The notes beneath the pieces are model-generated. The model saw nothing but the letters and a program-made list of their open reading frames with translations. It did no database searches and had not been told where the DNA came from. From Bacteroidota bacterium (GTDB taxonomy: Bacteria; Bacteroidota; Bacteroidia; NS11-12g; UBA9320): a stretch of DNA of 5,999 nucleotides. The stretch spans positions 1-5,999 of the forward strand of contig JAHEKB010000156.1 in the NCBI GenBank assembly GCA_024638525.1. Direction: 5' to 3'. Positions 1 through 5,999 of this stretch are shown here, in pieces. The position numbers and the translations under genes were made by a program. Within the stretch, counting starts at the first letter, position 1. Each line of letters opens with the position of its first letter.

Positions 1-1
1 C

Positions 2-577
2 AAAGTCTTTAGCTGGGATGGGCATAATGAATTCTGGAATGGCTTTGTCATCAATTCTGATGATCATTATCCAGAAGACGTTCAGAACAATAAAGACGGG
101 GATAGAGACATGTGGTCATCAACCCTGATGTGCATCCATGATTTCATTGGTCGTGAAGCTACTGATAGTTTGGTTTTAGAACATTTCAACTATCAATTCT
201 CTTCTTCCATTATGCCAGATATGGCTCAGGTTTTACTGCATTTGGACACCGTCTTATTCAACCATCGATATTACCAACCAATTAAAGAGTGTCTGGTTCA
301 GAGAGGACTGGCCGATTACAACCTTTCCGTGAGGGAAGCAGATCTACTCCCTAAAGCTTTGGTTCGCAATTCTGCGGCATTTGCCGCCGGAATCGGCCCC
401 TTGAGAATCACGAGCGATAGTGATTACAAAATGGTATTATACTCTACTCTTGGTCAGGAACTTATGCGGTTTTCAGGAAAACAATTGGAATTGCAGCCAG
501 ACGACTATTTACCCGGCCTTTATGTGATTCAACTGGATATAGCTGATAAATCCTATTTTTATAAAATATTGCGATGA
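2..577 (+). CDS. Secreted metallopeptidase (M36/M4-like) C-terminal fragment with T9SS type A sorting domain, 5' truncated
   Basis: The frame is open from base 2 to the TGA at 575-577, giving 191 residues; the true start lies outside the window. The visible N-terminal part (residues 5-12 WDGHNEFW, then RDMWSSTLM near 35-43) and the helix around 71-86 (MPDMAQVLLHLDTVLF) followed by an RGL motif resemble the C-terminal helical lobe of fungalysin/thermolysin-like peptidases. The HExxH zinc motif would be upstream and cannot be seen, so peptidase identity is an inference from remembered family pattern. Residues about 140-191 look like a type A sorting domain: a beta-rich segment with LYSTLGQE, then LPGLYVIQL, ending in YKILR. 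Such domains direct proteins with N-terminal signal peptides through the type IX system to the cell surface or medium, and are usually cleaved off. The gene overlaps phhB by four bases. Confidence 0.72.
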   Translation, partial: KVFSWDGHNEFWNGFVINSDDHYPEDVQNNKDGDRDMWSSTLMCIHDFIGREATDSLVLEHFNYQFSSSIMPDMAQVLLHLDTVLFNHRYYQPIKECLVQRGLADYNLSVREADLLPKALVRNSAAFAAGIGPLRITSDSDYKMVLYSTLGQELMRFSGKQLELQPDDYLPGLYVIQLDIADKSYFYKILR

Positions 578-831
578 ACTGGAAAGAAGAAAACAACGAA
601 TTGTCCAAGCGTTTTGAATTCAGGAGTTTTGAAGATGCCATGAAATGGATGCAGAAAGCCTCCATCTTTATTTCGAAGACCGATCATCATCCAAAATGGA
701 CCAATATTTATAATACGGTAGAAGTTTGTTTGAGTACCCATGATGCCGGCAATATCGTTACGGAAAAAGACCGTAAACTTGCCGCAGAGCTAGATCGTCT
801 TTTCCAAATTGTCACTGAGAATACACACTGA
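574..831 (+). CDS. phhB: 4a-hydroxytetrahydrobiopterin dehydratase (pterin-4a-carbinolamine dehydratase)
   Basis: This 85-residue cytoplasmic protein is close to the usual PCD/DCoH family length (about 95-105) but slightly short. Family hallmarks are present: HHP at residues 38-40 followed by W42 and the YN pair at 46-47, THD at 55-57, then T63 and D66 leading into the last helix (LAAELDRLF). The family dehydrates 4a-hydroxytetrahydrobiopterin to the quinonoid dihydropterin, recycling the cofactor of aromatic amino-acid hydroxylases such as phenylalanine hydroxylase. No hydroxylase is in the window, so the partner is unknown here. The ATG at 574 overlaps the upstream TGA as ATGA, suggesting translational coupling. 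The 3' end overlaps the next gene by 23 bases. No Shine-Dalgarno sequence is visible. The family call is firm; the physiological role is inferred. Confidence 0.92.
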   Translation: MNWKEENNELSKRFEFRSFEDAMKWMQKASIFISKTDHHPKWTNIYNTVEVCLSTHDAGNIVTEKDRKLAAELDRLFQIVTENTH

Positions 832-2110
832 TTTTCGCAGTCCAAGGCTTGATTATAGCCTGGACATCATTTTTGAGCGCCTATTGGGCATCTCTGTAGA
901 ATATGTAAGGGATTCTGAGCATCCCCATTTGTGTTATACTCAGGAAAAGATAGAAGGCTTGCATATTAGGCCACATGGATTACTTGGAGAAAAAGGAACA
1001 AGAACGTTCAAGGAAAGTATCGAATTCGAGCCCTTTGGCAATTCTCAGGCCTGCTTTAGAACGGAGGGAGCAGATTGTGCCTTTGACCTTTTTGCCGCCA
1101 GCTTTTTTCTATGCAGCAGATACGAAGAATATTGGGACTTCTATCCAGATGAGCACGATCGATTTAGCGCCCGTGAAAGCGTTTTAAACCAAGCTGATCT
1201 ATTGCAGCAGCCACTGGTGAACCAATGGGCTTTATGGCTTAAGGATCAAATACTTAAGCTTGATCAAAGCCTGAAATTCAACACTCGAAAATTCGAATAC
1301 ATCTCGACCATCGATATTGATCAAGCTTGGAAATACAAGCATAAAGGATTAAAAAGAAATCTAGCTGGTTTTTTCAGGGATGGCTTCCAGGGAAAATGGG
1401 AGAATTTCAAAGAAAGATGGCCCGTATTAATGGGTCTAAAAAAAGATCCTTTTTTCAATTTTGAAATGCAAGATGAGTGGCATAGTACTTATGCTACTGA
1501 GGTAAAATACTTTGTTCTTCTGGCTGATCTAGGTCCTTTCGATAAGAATATCGAATGGGAAGTTCCAGCTTTTCAAAAATTGATAAAGAAACTTCATAGC
1601 ACTGCAGGATACGAGCTTGGGATACACCCCTCTTACCAAAGCAATGAAATGGGTCGATCACAAGTAGAAGCTGAGATTAAACGCTTATATAGCATAATTG
1701 CGAATGATGTTAAACTCAGCAGACAACATTTTTTGATGCATAAATTTCCAGAGACCTATGACCAATTATTCAATCTTGGGATACGAGAAGAACACAGCAT
1801 GGGATACTCCTCTCATATGGGTTTTAGAGCTGGTATAGCGGCTCCCTTTCCATATTATGACTTTGAGCGAGAATGCGGAACCGATTTATTATTGACACCC
1901 TTCTGTTTTATGGACGTTACACCTATGCATTACATGGGTCTCAGTCTCGAAGAAGCAAAGAAAGAATGTAAGGTTCTTATGGACAGAGTAAAGCAAGTTG
2001 GAGGTCTGTTTGTTAGTCTGTGGCACAACGAATCCCTATCCGAGTCAGAGCGGTGGAAAGGATGGCGAGACCTATATCCGTTCATGTTGGAACAAGCGGC
2101 TAAAAAATAA
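809..2110 (+). CDS. Polysaccharide deacetylase-like protein of the Bacteroidota type, TTG start
   Basis: The protein has 433 residues. The N-terminal half (about 1-160, with FDLFAASFFLCSRYEEY at 92-108) matches a conserved domain that I recall preceding NodB-like folds in Bacteroidota proteins (DUF7033, from memory). The C-terminal part (about 163-433) resembles a polysaccharide deacetylase barrel: TIDID at 167-171 for the TFDD motif, LGIHPSY at 270-276 for the His motif, R305, GFRAG at 338-342 and LWHN at 404-407. No signal peptide or membrane segment is evident, so it may be cytoplasmic; the substrate is unknown. The frame has a TAG stop at 791-793. After it the first usual start is TTG 809; the first GTG is codon 137 and the first ATG codon 208, both inside conserved sequence. 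It probably shares a transcript with phhB. Catalytic activity is uncertain because the usual second metal His is not in place. Confidence 0.82.
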   Translation: MSLRIHTDFRSPRLDYSLDIIFERLLGISVEYVRDSEHPHLCYTQEKIEGLHIRPHGLLGEKGTRTFKESIEFEPFGNSQACFRTEGADCAFDLFAASFFLCSRYEEYWDFYPDEHDRFSARESVLNQADLLQQPLVNQWALWLKDQILKLDQSLKFNTRKFEYISTIDIDQAWKYKHKGLKRNLAGFFRDGFQGKWENFKERWPVLMGLKKDPFFNFEMQDEWHSTYATEVKYFVLLADLGPFDKNIEWEVPAFQKLIKKLHSTAGYELGIHPSYQSNEMGRSQVEAEIKRLYSIIANDVKLSRQHFLMHKFPETYDQLFNLGIREEHSMGYSSHMGFRAGIAAPFPYYDFERECGTDLLLTPFCFMDVTPMHYMGLSLEEAKKECKVLMDRVKQVGGLFVSLWHNESLSESERWKGWRDLYPFMLEQAAKK

Positions 2111-2129
2111 TCACTTGTTGTTCTGACGT
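2084..2129 (+). other. Possible RNA hairpin across the convergent gene junction
   Basis: ATGTTGGAACAA (2084-2095) can pair in + strand RNA with TTGTTCTGACGT (2118-2129): 12 pairs, three of them G-U, around a 22-base loop that contains the deacetylase stop codon. The next T-run, of five, begins about 14 bases beyond the stem, so it does not look like a classical intrinsic terminator. In minus-strand RNA the wobble pairs become A-C mismatches, leaving only a 6-bp core. It may be chance, since both arms are also coding. Confidence 0.2.
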
Positions 2130-3139
2130 TCTAAGCGATTCATTTTTCTTCTGTATCTACTGGCATACACTTGGTGTTGGGCATAGTTGGAGGCGAAATA
2201 ATGGTAATATGAACCGTCTTCCTTAGCCACCATATACAAATAGTTGTGTTTTTCTGGAGCGAGTACGGCCTCAATTGCCCTTTTGTCTGCAAGCATGATT
2301 GGCCCGGGTGGCAGGCCTTTGTTTAGATAAGTATTGTAAGGGTGTTGGGTCTTTAAGTCTCTGAAATAGACCCTATTCCGTCCCTCTCTACCGATGATGT
2401 ACAATATGGTCGGATCGGCTTGAAGTGGCATATCAATTTTTAATCTATTCAAGTATAGCCCGGCTATGGTAGGCATCTCACTGCTGTGCACTGCTTCCCC
2501 ATCTACTATGCTAGCCAATATACATGCTTCTTCTGCAGATAAATCTTGATTATAGGCTTTGGATAACCTGCCTTTCGACCAGTATTTCTTGTATTCGTCG
2601 TGAAAACGTTTTACTACCTCTTCTGCCGTGCTTGCCCAATTGAAGTAATAGTGGTCTGGCAAGAAAATACACCATTTATTCTCATCGGTGAATCCATCAT
2701 CCATTAACCAATCTGCCTGCATGGCTGTGTCTAGACCTTTCCTGTTTGCTTCGAGCTGACTAGCTAAATAGTTCAAGACAGATTCTCTTGTCATCTCGCT
2801 TTTCAGTTTAATTACCTGGTTTTCCCATTTGCCGGATCTCAAGAGACGAACAATCTCGACATTAGACAATCCGCTCTTTATCAAGTATTTACCCCCTTTT
2901 ATCTTTTGGGGGAGTTTCATCTTATTGGCTATGAGGTCAAAACTCTGTTCATTGAGAATGATACCTTCCTCCACCAAATTGCTTAAGACCTGCTCATAGT
3001 TATCCGTAGACCTAATGAAAAAATAGTCACCTTCTGGAGCCTGGACATTTGACTTGAACATATAATTATAGGCCAGTGAAGCGCTGAGCAGCAATGAAAG
3101 CGCCCCAATGATTAAGATGTGTTTTGGCTTGATATTCAC
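2111..3139 (-). CDS. mltG: Endolytic murein transglycosylase MltG (YceG-like)
   Basis: This 342-residue protein matches E. coli MltG in length (about 340). A single N-terminal hydrophobic segment (about residues 7-25) after a basic start anchors it in the inner membrane with the rest in the periplasm. A LysM-like part (about 37-108, with GGKYLIKSG) precedes the catalytic domain: LASIVDGEA at 208-216, LYLNRLKIDMPLQADPT at 228-244, YNTY at 268-271 and GLPPGPI at 275-281. E215 aligns with the catalytic Glu of E. coli (E218 by my count). The family cuts nascent peptidoglycan strands and is thought to end glycan elongation. The start is GTG at 3137-3139: an in-frame TAA lies two codons upstream, and the first internal Met (27) would remove the membrane anchor. 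The gene is convergent with the deacetylase-like gene, sharing no gap, and divergent from dapB. Confidence 0.95.
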   Translation of the reverse strand: MNIKPKHILIIGALSLLLSASLAYNYMFKSNVQAPEGDYFFIRSTDNYEQVLSNLVEEGIILNEQSFDLIANKMKLPQKIKGGKYLIKSGLSNVEIVRLLRSGKWENQVIKLKSEMTRESVLNYLASQLEANRKGLDTAMQADWLMDDGFTDENKWCIFLPDHYYFNWASTAEEVVKRFHDEYKKYWSKGRLSKAYNQDLSAEEACILASIVDGEAVHSSEMPTIAGLYLNRLKIDMPLQADPTILYIIGREGRNRVYFRDLKTQHPYNTYLNKGLPPGPIMLADKRAIEAVLAPEKHNYLYMVAKEDGSYYHYFASNYAQHQVYASRYRRKMNRLERQNNK

Positions 3140-3173
3140 TGATTAAACAACAAATAAAGCGATTTGAAAATTG

Positions 3174-3181
3174 TAGCTTTG
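3174..3181 (+). promoter_or_regulatory. Candidate Bacteroidota -7 element for dapB-lepB-fmt
   Basis: TAGCTTTG fits the Bacteroidota -7 consensus TAnnTTTG exactly and ends 11 bases before the dapB ATG, implying a very short leader. No TTTG or TTG lies 17-23 bases upstream, where the -33 element should be, so half of the promoter is missing. It sits in the 53-base divergent gap (3140-3192), where a promoter for this gene group is expected. Confidence 0.4.
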
Positions 3182-3192
3182 CCCCTCTTTTT

Positions 3193-3921
3193 ATGAAGCT
3201 AGCTATCATAGGATACGGAAAAATGGGCAAGGCCATTGAAGCTCTAGCTATTCAGCGAGCTCATGAGGTATGTGCGGTCATCGACAAGGCCGATTACAAT
3301 TCCGATGAGATCAGTATGGCAGATGTTGCAATTGAGTTCACTCAGCCCGATGCAGCGGTGCAGAACATTCAAAAATGTTTTGAAGCGGGAATTCCTGTAG
3401 TTGTTGGAACCACCGGTTGGAACGAGCACTATATCCGCGTGGCTCGGCAAGCCATAGAGAATGGCAATGGACTGTTTACTGCGAGTAATTTCAGTGTAGG
3501 GGTGAATATTTTCTTTCAATTGAATCAGCAATTGGCTAAAATCATGAATGCTTTTCCCGATTACTCGGTTAGCATGAATGAAACTCATCACATCCACAAA
3601 AAAGATCATCCAAGTGGAACAGCGGTTACTTTGGCAGAAGACATCATAGCTGAACTTGATAGAAAAAACGGATACCTTGGTCAACTGTATGGTCAAGTGG
3701 GAGAAGTCAGTCCGTTAGACTTACCTATAGTGAGTAAAAGAGAGAATGAAGTACCTGGATTTCACGAAATAAATTACACAAGTGAGATCGACGAGATTAA
3801 AATCAGTCACAATGCCTTCAACCGTCTTGGATTTGCTCAAGGCGCATTACTCGCTGCAGAGTGGATGCAGGGAAGAAAAGGCGTTTACGGAATGAAAGAC
3901 CTATTAAAATTTGACCAATGA
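3193..3921 (+). CDS. dapB: 4-hydroxy-tetrahydrodipicolinate reductase
   Basis: DapB reduces 4-hydroxy-tetrahydrodipicolinate with NAD(P)H in the diaminopimelate/lysine pathway, feeding peptidoglycan and protein synthesis in the cytoplasm. The 242-residue product shows a Rossmann nucleotide-binding start (GYGKMG at 7-12), VGTTGW at 71-76, SNFSVGVN at 98-105, and the catalytic signature ETHHIHKKDHPSGTA at 130-144. There H132 and K136 align with E. coli H159 and K163, and SGT (141-143) is the substrate-binding part. It is shorter than E. coli DapB (273), mainly in the N-terminal domain, as I recall for Bacteroidota members. The ATG at 3193 starts directly at the Rossmann strand and has no Shine-Dalgarno sequence. 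It is the first gene of a probable operon and overlaps lepB by four bases (ATGA). Confidence 0.97.
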   Translation: MKLAIIGYGKMGKAIEALAIQRAHEVCAVIDKADYNSDEISMADVAIEFTQPDAAVQNIQKCFEAGIPVVVGTTGWNEHYIRVARQAIENGNGLFTASNFSVGVNIFFQLNQQLAKIMNAFPDYSVSMNETHHIHKKDHPSGTAVTLAEDIIAELDRKNGYLGQLYGQVGEVSPLDLPIVSKRENEVPGFHEINYTSEIDEIKISHNAFNRLGFAQGALLAAEWMQGRKGVYGMKDLLKFDQ

Positions 3922-5171
3922 TAAAAAGACTAAGCGACAATTGGGCTCTACTCAGTAGAAGAGCCAAAATCTTCTATATCGTATTCAGTATACTGAATTT
4001 CATCTTGCTGATTGCTCTAATGGCAAAAGGCGGTGCTGGGTTTATCCAGGCATTGATCTTCTTTGTGTTTTGGCAACTCGCCATCTGGATCTATTATATG
4101 TTCCGTTACAAAAGGCGCAAAAGCATGAAAGGCGGAGAGTGGATAGACGCTGGAATGTTTGCTGTCATCGCTGCTACCTTGATCAGAACTTTCTTTATTG
4201 AGGCCTATCAAATTCCGACCTCTTCAATGGAAAAGTCGCTTTTGGTTGGTGATTTCCTATTTGTGAGCAAAGCCAATTACGGTGCTCGGGTTCCCATGAC
4301 GCCGATCTCTTTTCCCTTTGTTCATCACACTATGCCCGTAGTCGGTGGCAAAGCGTATTCCGAGGCCCTGAAATTGCCTTATTACAGGCTAGCGGGTTTT
4401 CAGAAGATCAAAAACAATGATGTGGTGGTCTTTAATTTCCCAGCAGAAGAACTGGGACGGCCAGTAGACAAGAAGGAAAATTATATCAAGCGTTGCTTAG
4501 CTATTCCCGGGGATGATATAAGGATTGAGAAAGGAGTGGTATATGTGAACGACAAACCGGCAGATCTTCCCGAAAAAAGCCAAACTTCATACAGTTTACT
4601 CACCACGAGATCAATAACCTCCAAGACCTTCAAAGAACTAGATATTACTGAGGGAGGACCCAATGCTATGGAAGGTGGATATACGCTGCATACCACTAGA
4701 GCGAACCGAGATAAGCTAGAAGCTCTACCCAATGTCAAATCCATAGAGCCCTTATTGCAAGAAGGAGGAAAATTTCCAGAGATTTTTCCCAACCATGAAT
4801 CCTTCAATTGGAACGTTGACAATTTTGGTACTATACACGTCCCAAAAGCGGGTGAGACCATTACTCTTGACAGTAGCAATTACTATGTTTACGAGCGAGT
4901 AATTCGAGAATATGAAGGCAATGAAGATTTCAGTTATATCGATGGTAAGTTCAGCATTGGTGGAGCAGAAATAACCACTTACACCTTCAAAATGAATTAC
5001 TACTTCATGATGGGTGATAATCGTCATAGATCTTTGGACTCCAGATTCTGGGGTTTTGTTCCTGAGAATCACATCGTAGGCAAGGCCTTATTCATATGGA
5101 TGAGCATGGATCCCAATGAATCTGGTTTATCAAGAATCAGATGGAGTAGGATTTTTGATCTGATTCACTAA
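3918..5171 (+). CDS. lepB: Signal peptidase I (leader peptidase) with large insertion
   Basis: LepB is the inner-membrane serine protease that removes signal peptides from exported proteins on the periplasmic side. The 417-residue protein has hydrophobic segments at about 17-36, 42-62 and 77-95. Box B follows (IPTSSM at 99-104; nucleophile S103), then box D (YIKRCLAIPGDD at 189-200; general base K191) and box E (GDNRHRSLDSR at 366-376), ending with the FWGFVPENHIVGKA strand. About 150 residues lie between the IPGD and GDN boxes, far more than in E. coli LepB; such insertions are usual in this phylum. In box E, Arg371 replaces the usual Asn before S372. The start ATG overlaps the dapB stop by four bases, and the stop TAA shares one base with the fmt ATG, so coupled translation of all three is likely. 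Confidence 0.96.
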   Translation: MIKRLSDNWALLSRRAKIFYIVFSILNFILLIALMAKGGAGFIQALIFFVFWQLAIWIYYMFRYKRRKSMKGGEWIDAGMFAVIAATLIRTFFIEAYQIPTSSMEKSLLVGDFLFVSKANYGARVPMTPISFPFVHHTMPVVGGKAYSEALKLPYYRLAGFQKIKNNDVVVFNFPAEELGRPVDKKENYIKRCLAIPGDDIRIEKGVVYVNDKPADLPEKSQTSYSLLTTRSITSKTFKELDITEGGPNAMEGGYTLHTTRANRDKLEALPNVKSIEPLLQEGGKFPEIFPNHESFNWNVDNFGTIHVPKAGETITLDSSNYYVYERVIREYEGNEDFSYIDGKFSIGGAEITTYTFKMNYYFMMGDNRHRSLDSRFWGFVPENHIVGKALFIWMSMDPNESGLSRIRWSRIFDLIH

Positions 5172-5999
5172 TGAATAGAAAGGACCTCAGAATTGTTTTT
5201 CTGGGCAATCCGGAATTTGCCCGTTACCACCTAGAAGTTTTGCTTCTTCAAGGGTTTAATGTGGTAGGTGTCGTCTCGGCGGCCGACAAACCCGCGGGAC
5301 GAGGCATGAAATTGAGGTCCAGCCCTGTAGCACAGTTTGCCAGAAATCAGGCCATTCCGCTTTTACAACCCAAAAACCTCAAATCAGAAGACTTTCTAAG
5401 AGAACTAAAGACATTAAAGGCTGATATTCAGGTAGTCATTGCGTTTAGAATGCTTCCCGAGTCTGTTTGGTCTATGCCGCCGATGGGAACGGTCAATTTG
5501 CATGCATCTCTCCTACCTGACTATCGCGGAGCTGCACCCATTAATTGGGCTATTATCAATGGTGAAGAAGAGACTGGAGTTACCACATTCAAACTTAAAC
5601 ACGCCATCGATACAGGAGATATTCTATTGCAGGAGAAATGTGAGATAGCAGAAAATGATACCGCAGGTAGCCTGCACGATAAGTTGATGCTCTTGGGAGC
5701 AGAAACCACCGTATCTACGCTAGACGGTCTGCTTAAAGGAAATTTAGAGGAGAAGGCACAAGAGCCGGCCGCAAAACATAAATCAGCCCCAAAAATATTC
5801 CCTTCGGATTGCTTCATCAATTTTGAAACCTCGGCTGTAGAAATCAACAATTTTGTCAGAGGACTGAGTCCCTACCCGGTTGCTCGCACCTTGCTCGATG
5901 GTAAAACGCTTAAGATATATGGCATCCATTATAAGCACTCTACTGAAGTTGGAAAAGCCGGAAGCATAGAAAGCGATGGTAAAAATTACCTGCGAATAA
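5171..5999 (+). CDS. fmt: Methionyl-tRNA formyltransferase, 3' end outside window
   Basis: Fmt transfers a formyl group from 10-formyltetrahydrofolate to methionine on initiator tRNA in the cytoplasm. The frame runs open from the ATG at 5171 to the window edge, giving 276 codons of an expected 310 or so. Visible motifs are FLGNPEFA (10-17, usually FxGTPxFA), DKPAGRGMKL (39-48), the catalytic region VNLHASLLPDYRGAAPI (108-124) with N109 and H111, and IDTGD (146-150) with D147. These three residues correspond to the Asn-His-Asp triad of E. coli Fmt (N108, H110, D146). The linker KSAPKIF (204-210) and FVRGLSPYPVA (228-238) begin the C-terminal tRNA-binding domain, which the window cuts. The start overlaps the lepB TAA as TAATG. 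The C-terminal end and anything downstream in the operon are not visible. Confidence 0.96.
   Translation, partial: MNRKDLRIVFLGNPEFARYHLEVLLLQGFNVVGVVSAADKPAGRGMKLRSSPVAQFARNQAIPLLQPKNLKSEDFLRELKTLKADIQVVIAFRMLPESVWSMPPMGTVNLHASLLPDYRGAAPINWAIINGEEETGVTTFKLKHAIDTGDILLQEKCEIAENDTAGSLHDKLMLLGAETTVSTLDGLLKGNLEEKAQEPAAKHKSAPKIFPSDCFINFETSAVEINNFVRGLSPYPVARTLLDGKTLKIYGIHYKHSTEVGKAGSIESDGKNYLRI

Noticed and set aside
462..741. Two short minus-strand frames over the peptidase tail and phhB
   Set aside because: They are antisense to well-supported genes, overlap each other and lack any motif.
975..1187. 70-codon + strand open frame inside the deacetylase-like gene
   Set aside because: It sits in another frame across the conserved N-terminal domain and has no recognisable product.
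2091..2119. AACAAG/CTTGTT inverted repeat as an intrinsic terminator
   Set aside because: A 6-bp AT-rich stem with a 17-base loop and no adjacent T-run is too weak to call a terminator.
3151..3158. Possible minus-strand -7 element for mltG (RC of CAAATAAA)
   Set aside because: It misses the TAnnTTTG consensus at one position and has no -33 partner at 17-23 bases, so it is not distinguishable from chance in AT-rich sequence.
3244..3696. 150-codon open frame on the minus strand inside dapB
   Set aside because: It lies wholly antisense to a gene with clear catalytic motifs, and its translation shows no recognisable domain.
4481..5072. Two overlapping minus-strand open frames inside lepB (4481-4879 and 4752-5072)
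   Set aside because: Both are antisense to the lepB insertion and box E region, overlap each other, and show no family pattern; they look like frame shadows.
5439..5648. 69-codon + strand open frame inside fmt
   Set aside because: It is an alternative frame over the fmt active-site region, which is clearly coding in the main frame.
5521..5850. 109-codon minus-strand open frame inside fmt
   Set aside because: It is antisense to the conserved catalytic part of fmt, and its serine/alanine-rich translation is typical of a shadow frame.

Overview
The window looks like ordinary chromosomal sequence from a Bacteroidota bacterium, most likely a Cytophagales-type lineage. Four things point there: a C-terminal type IX secretion (T9SS) sorting domain on the first protein, a signal peptidase I with the large insertion typical of this phylum, starts without Shine-Dalgarno sequences, and a TAnnTTTG-type promoter element. 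The lineage below phylum level is inference.

Layout. Bases 2-577 (+) hold the 3' end of a secreted, probably M36/M4-like metallopeptidase ending in a T9SS sorting signal. It overlaps by ATGA with a pterin-4a-carbinolamine dehydratase gene (phhB, 574-831). That gene in turn overlaps by 23 bases a polysaccharide-deacetylase-like gene starting at TTG (809-2110). On the opposite strand, mltG (endolytic murein transglycosylase, 2111-3139, GTG start) meets it tail to tail with no intergenic base. A 53-base divergent gap (3140-3192) separates mltG from a second + strand run: dapB (3193-3921), lepB (3918-5171) and the first 276 codons of fmt (5171 to the window edge). These are joined by 4-base and 1-base overlaps.

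How the genes relate. dapB (lysine/diaminopimelate synthesis), mltG (glycan strand release) and perhaps the deacetylase-like protein touch cell-envelope synthesis. lepB processes exported proteins, and the T9SS peptidase is one kind of exported cargo. fmt formylates initiator tRNA. The right-hand group looks like a housekeeping operon of translationally coupled genes.

The window is almost fully coding, with no gene-free stretch above 60 bases. I saw no tRNA, rRNA, CRISPR, insertion sequence or phage feature, and no convincing novel system. The points worth a second look are small: forced non-ATG starts, an altered metal-site motif in the deacetylase-like protein, residue changes in the lepB, mltG and fmt motifs, and a zero-gap convergent junction with a possible hairpin.
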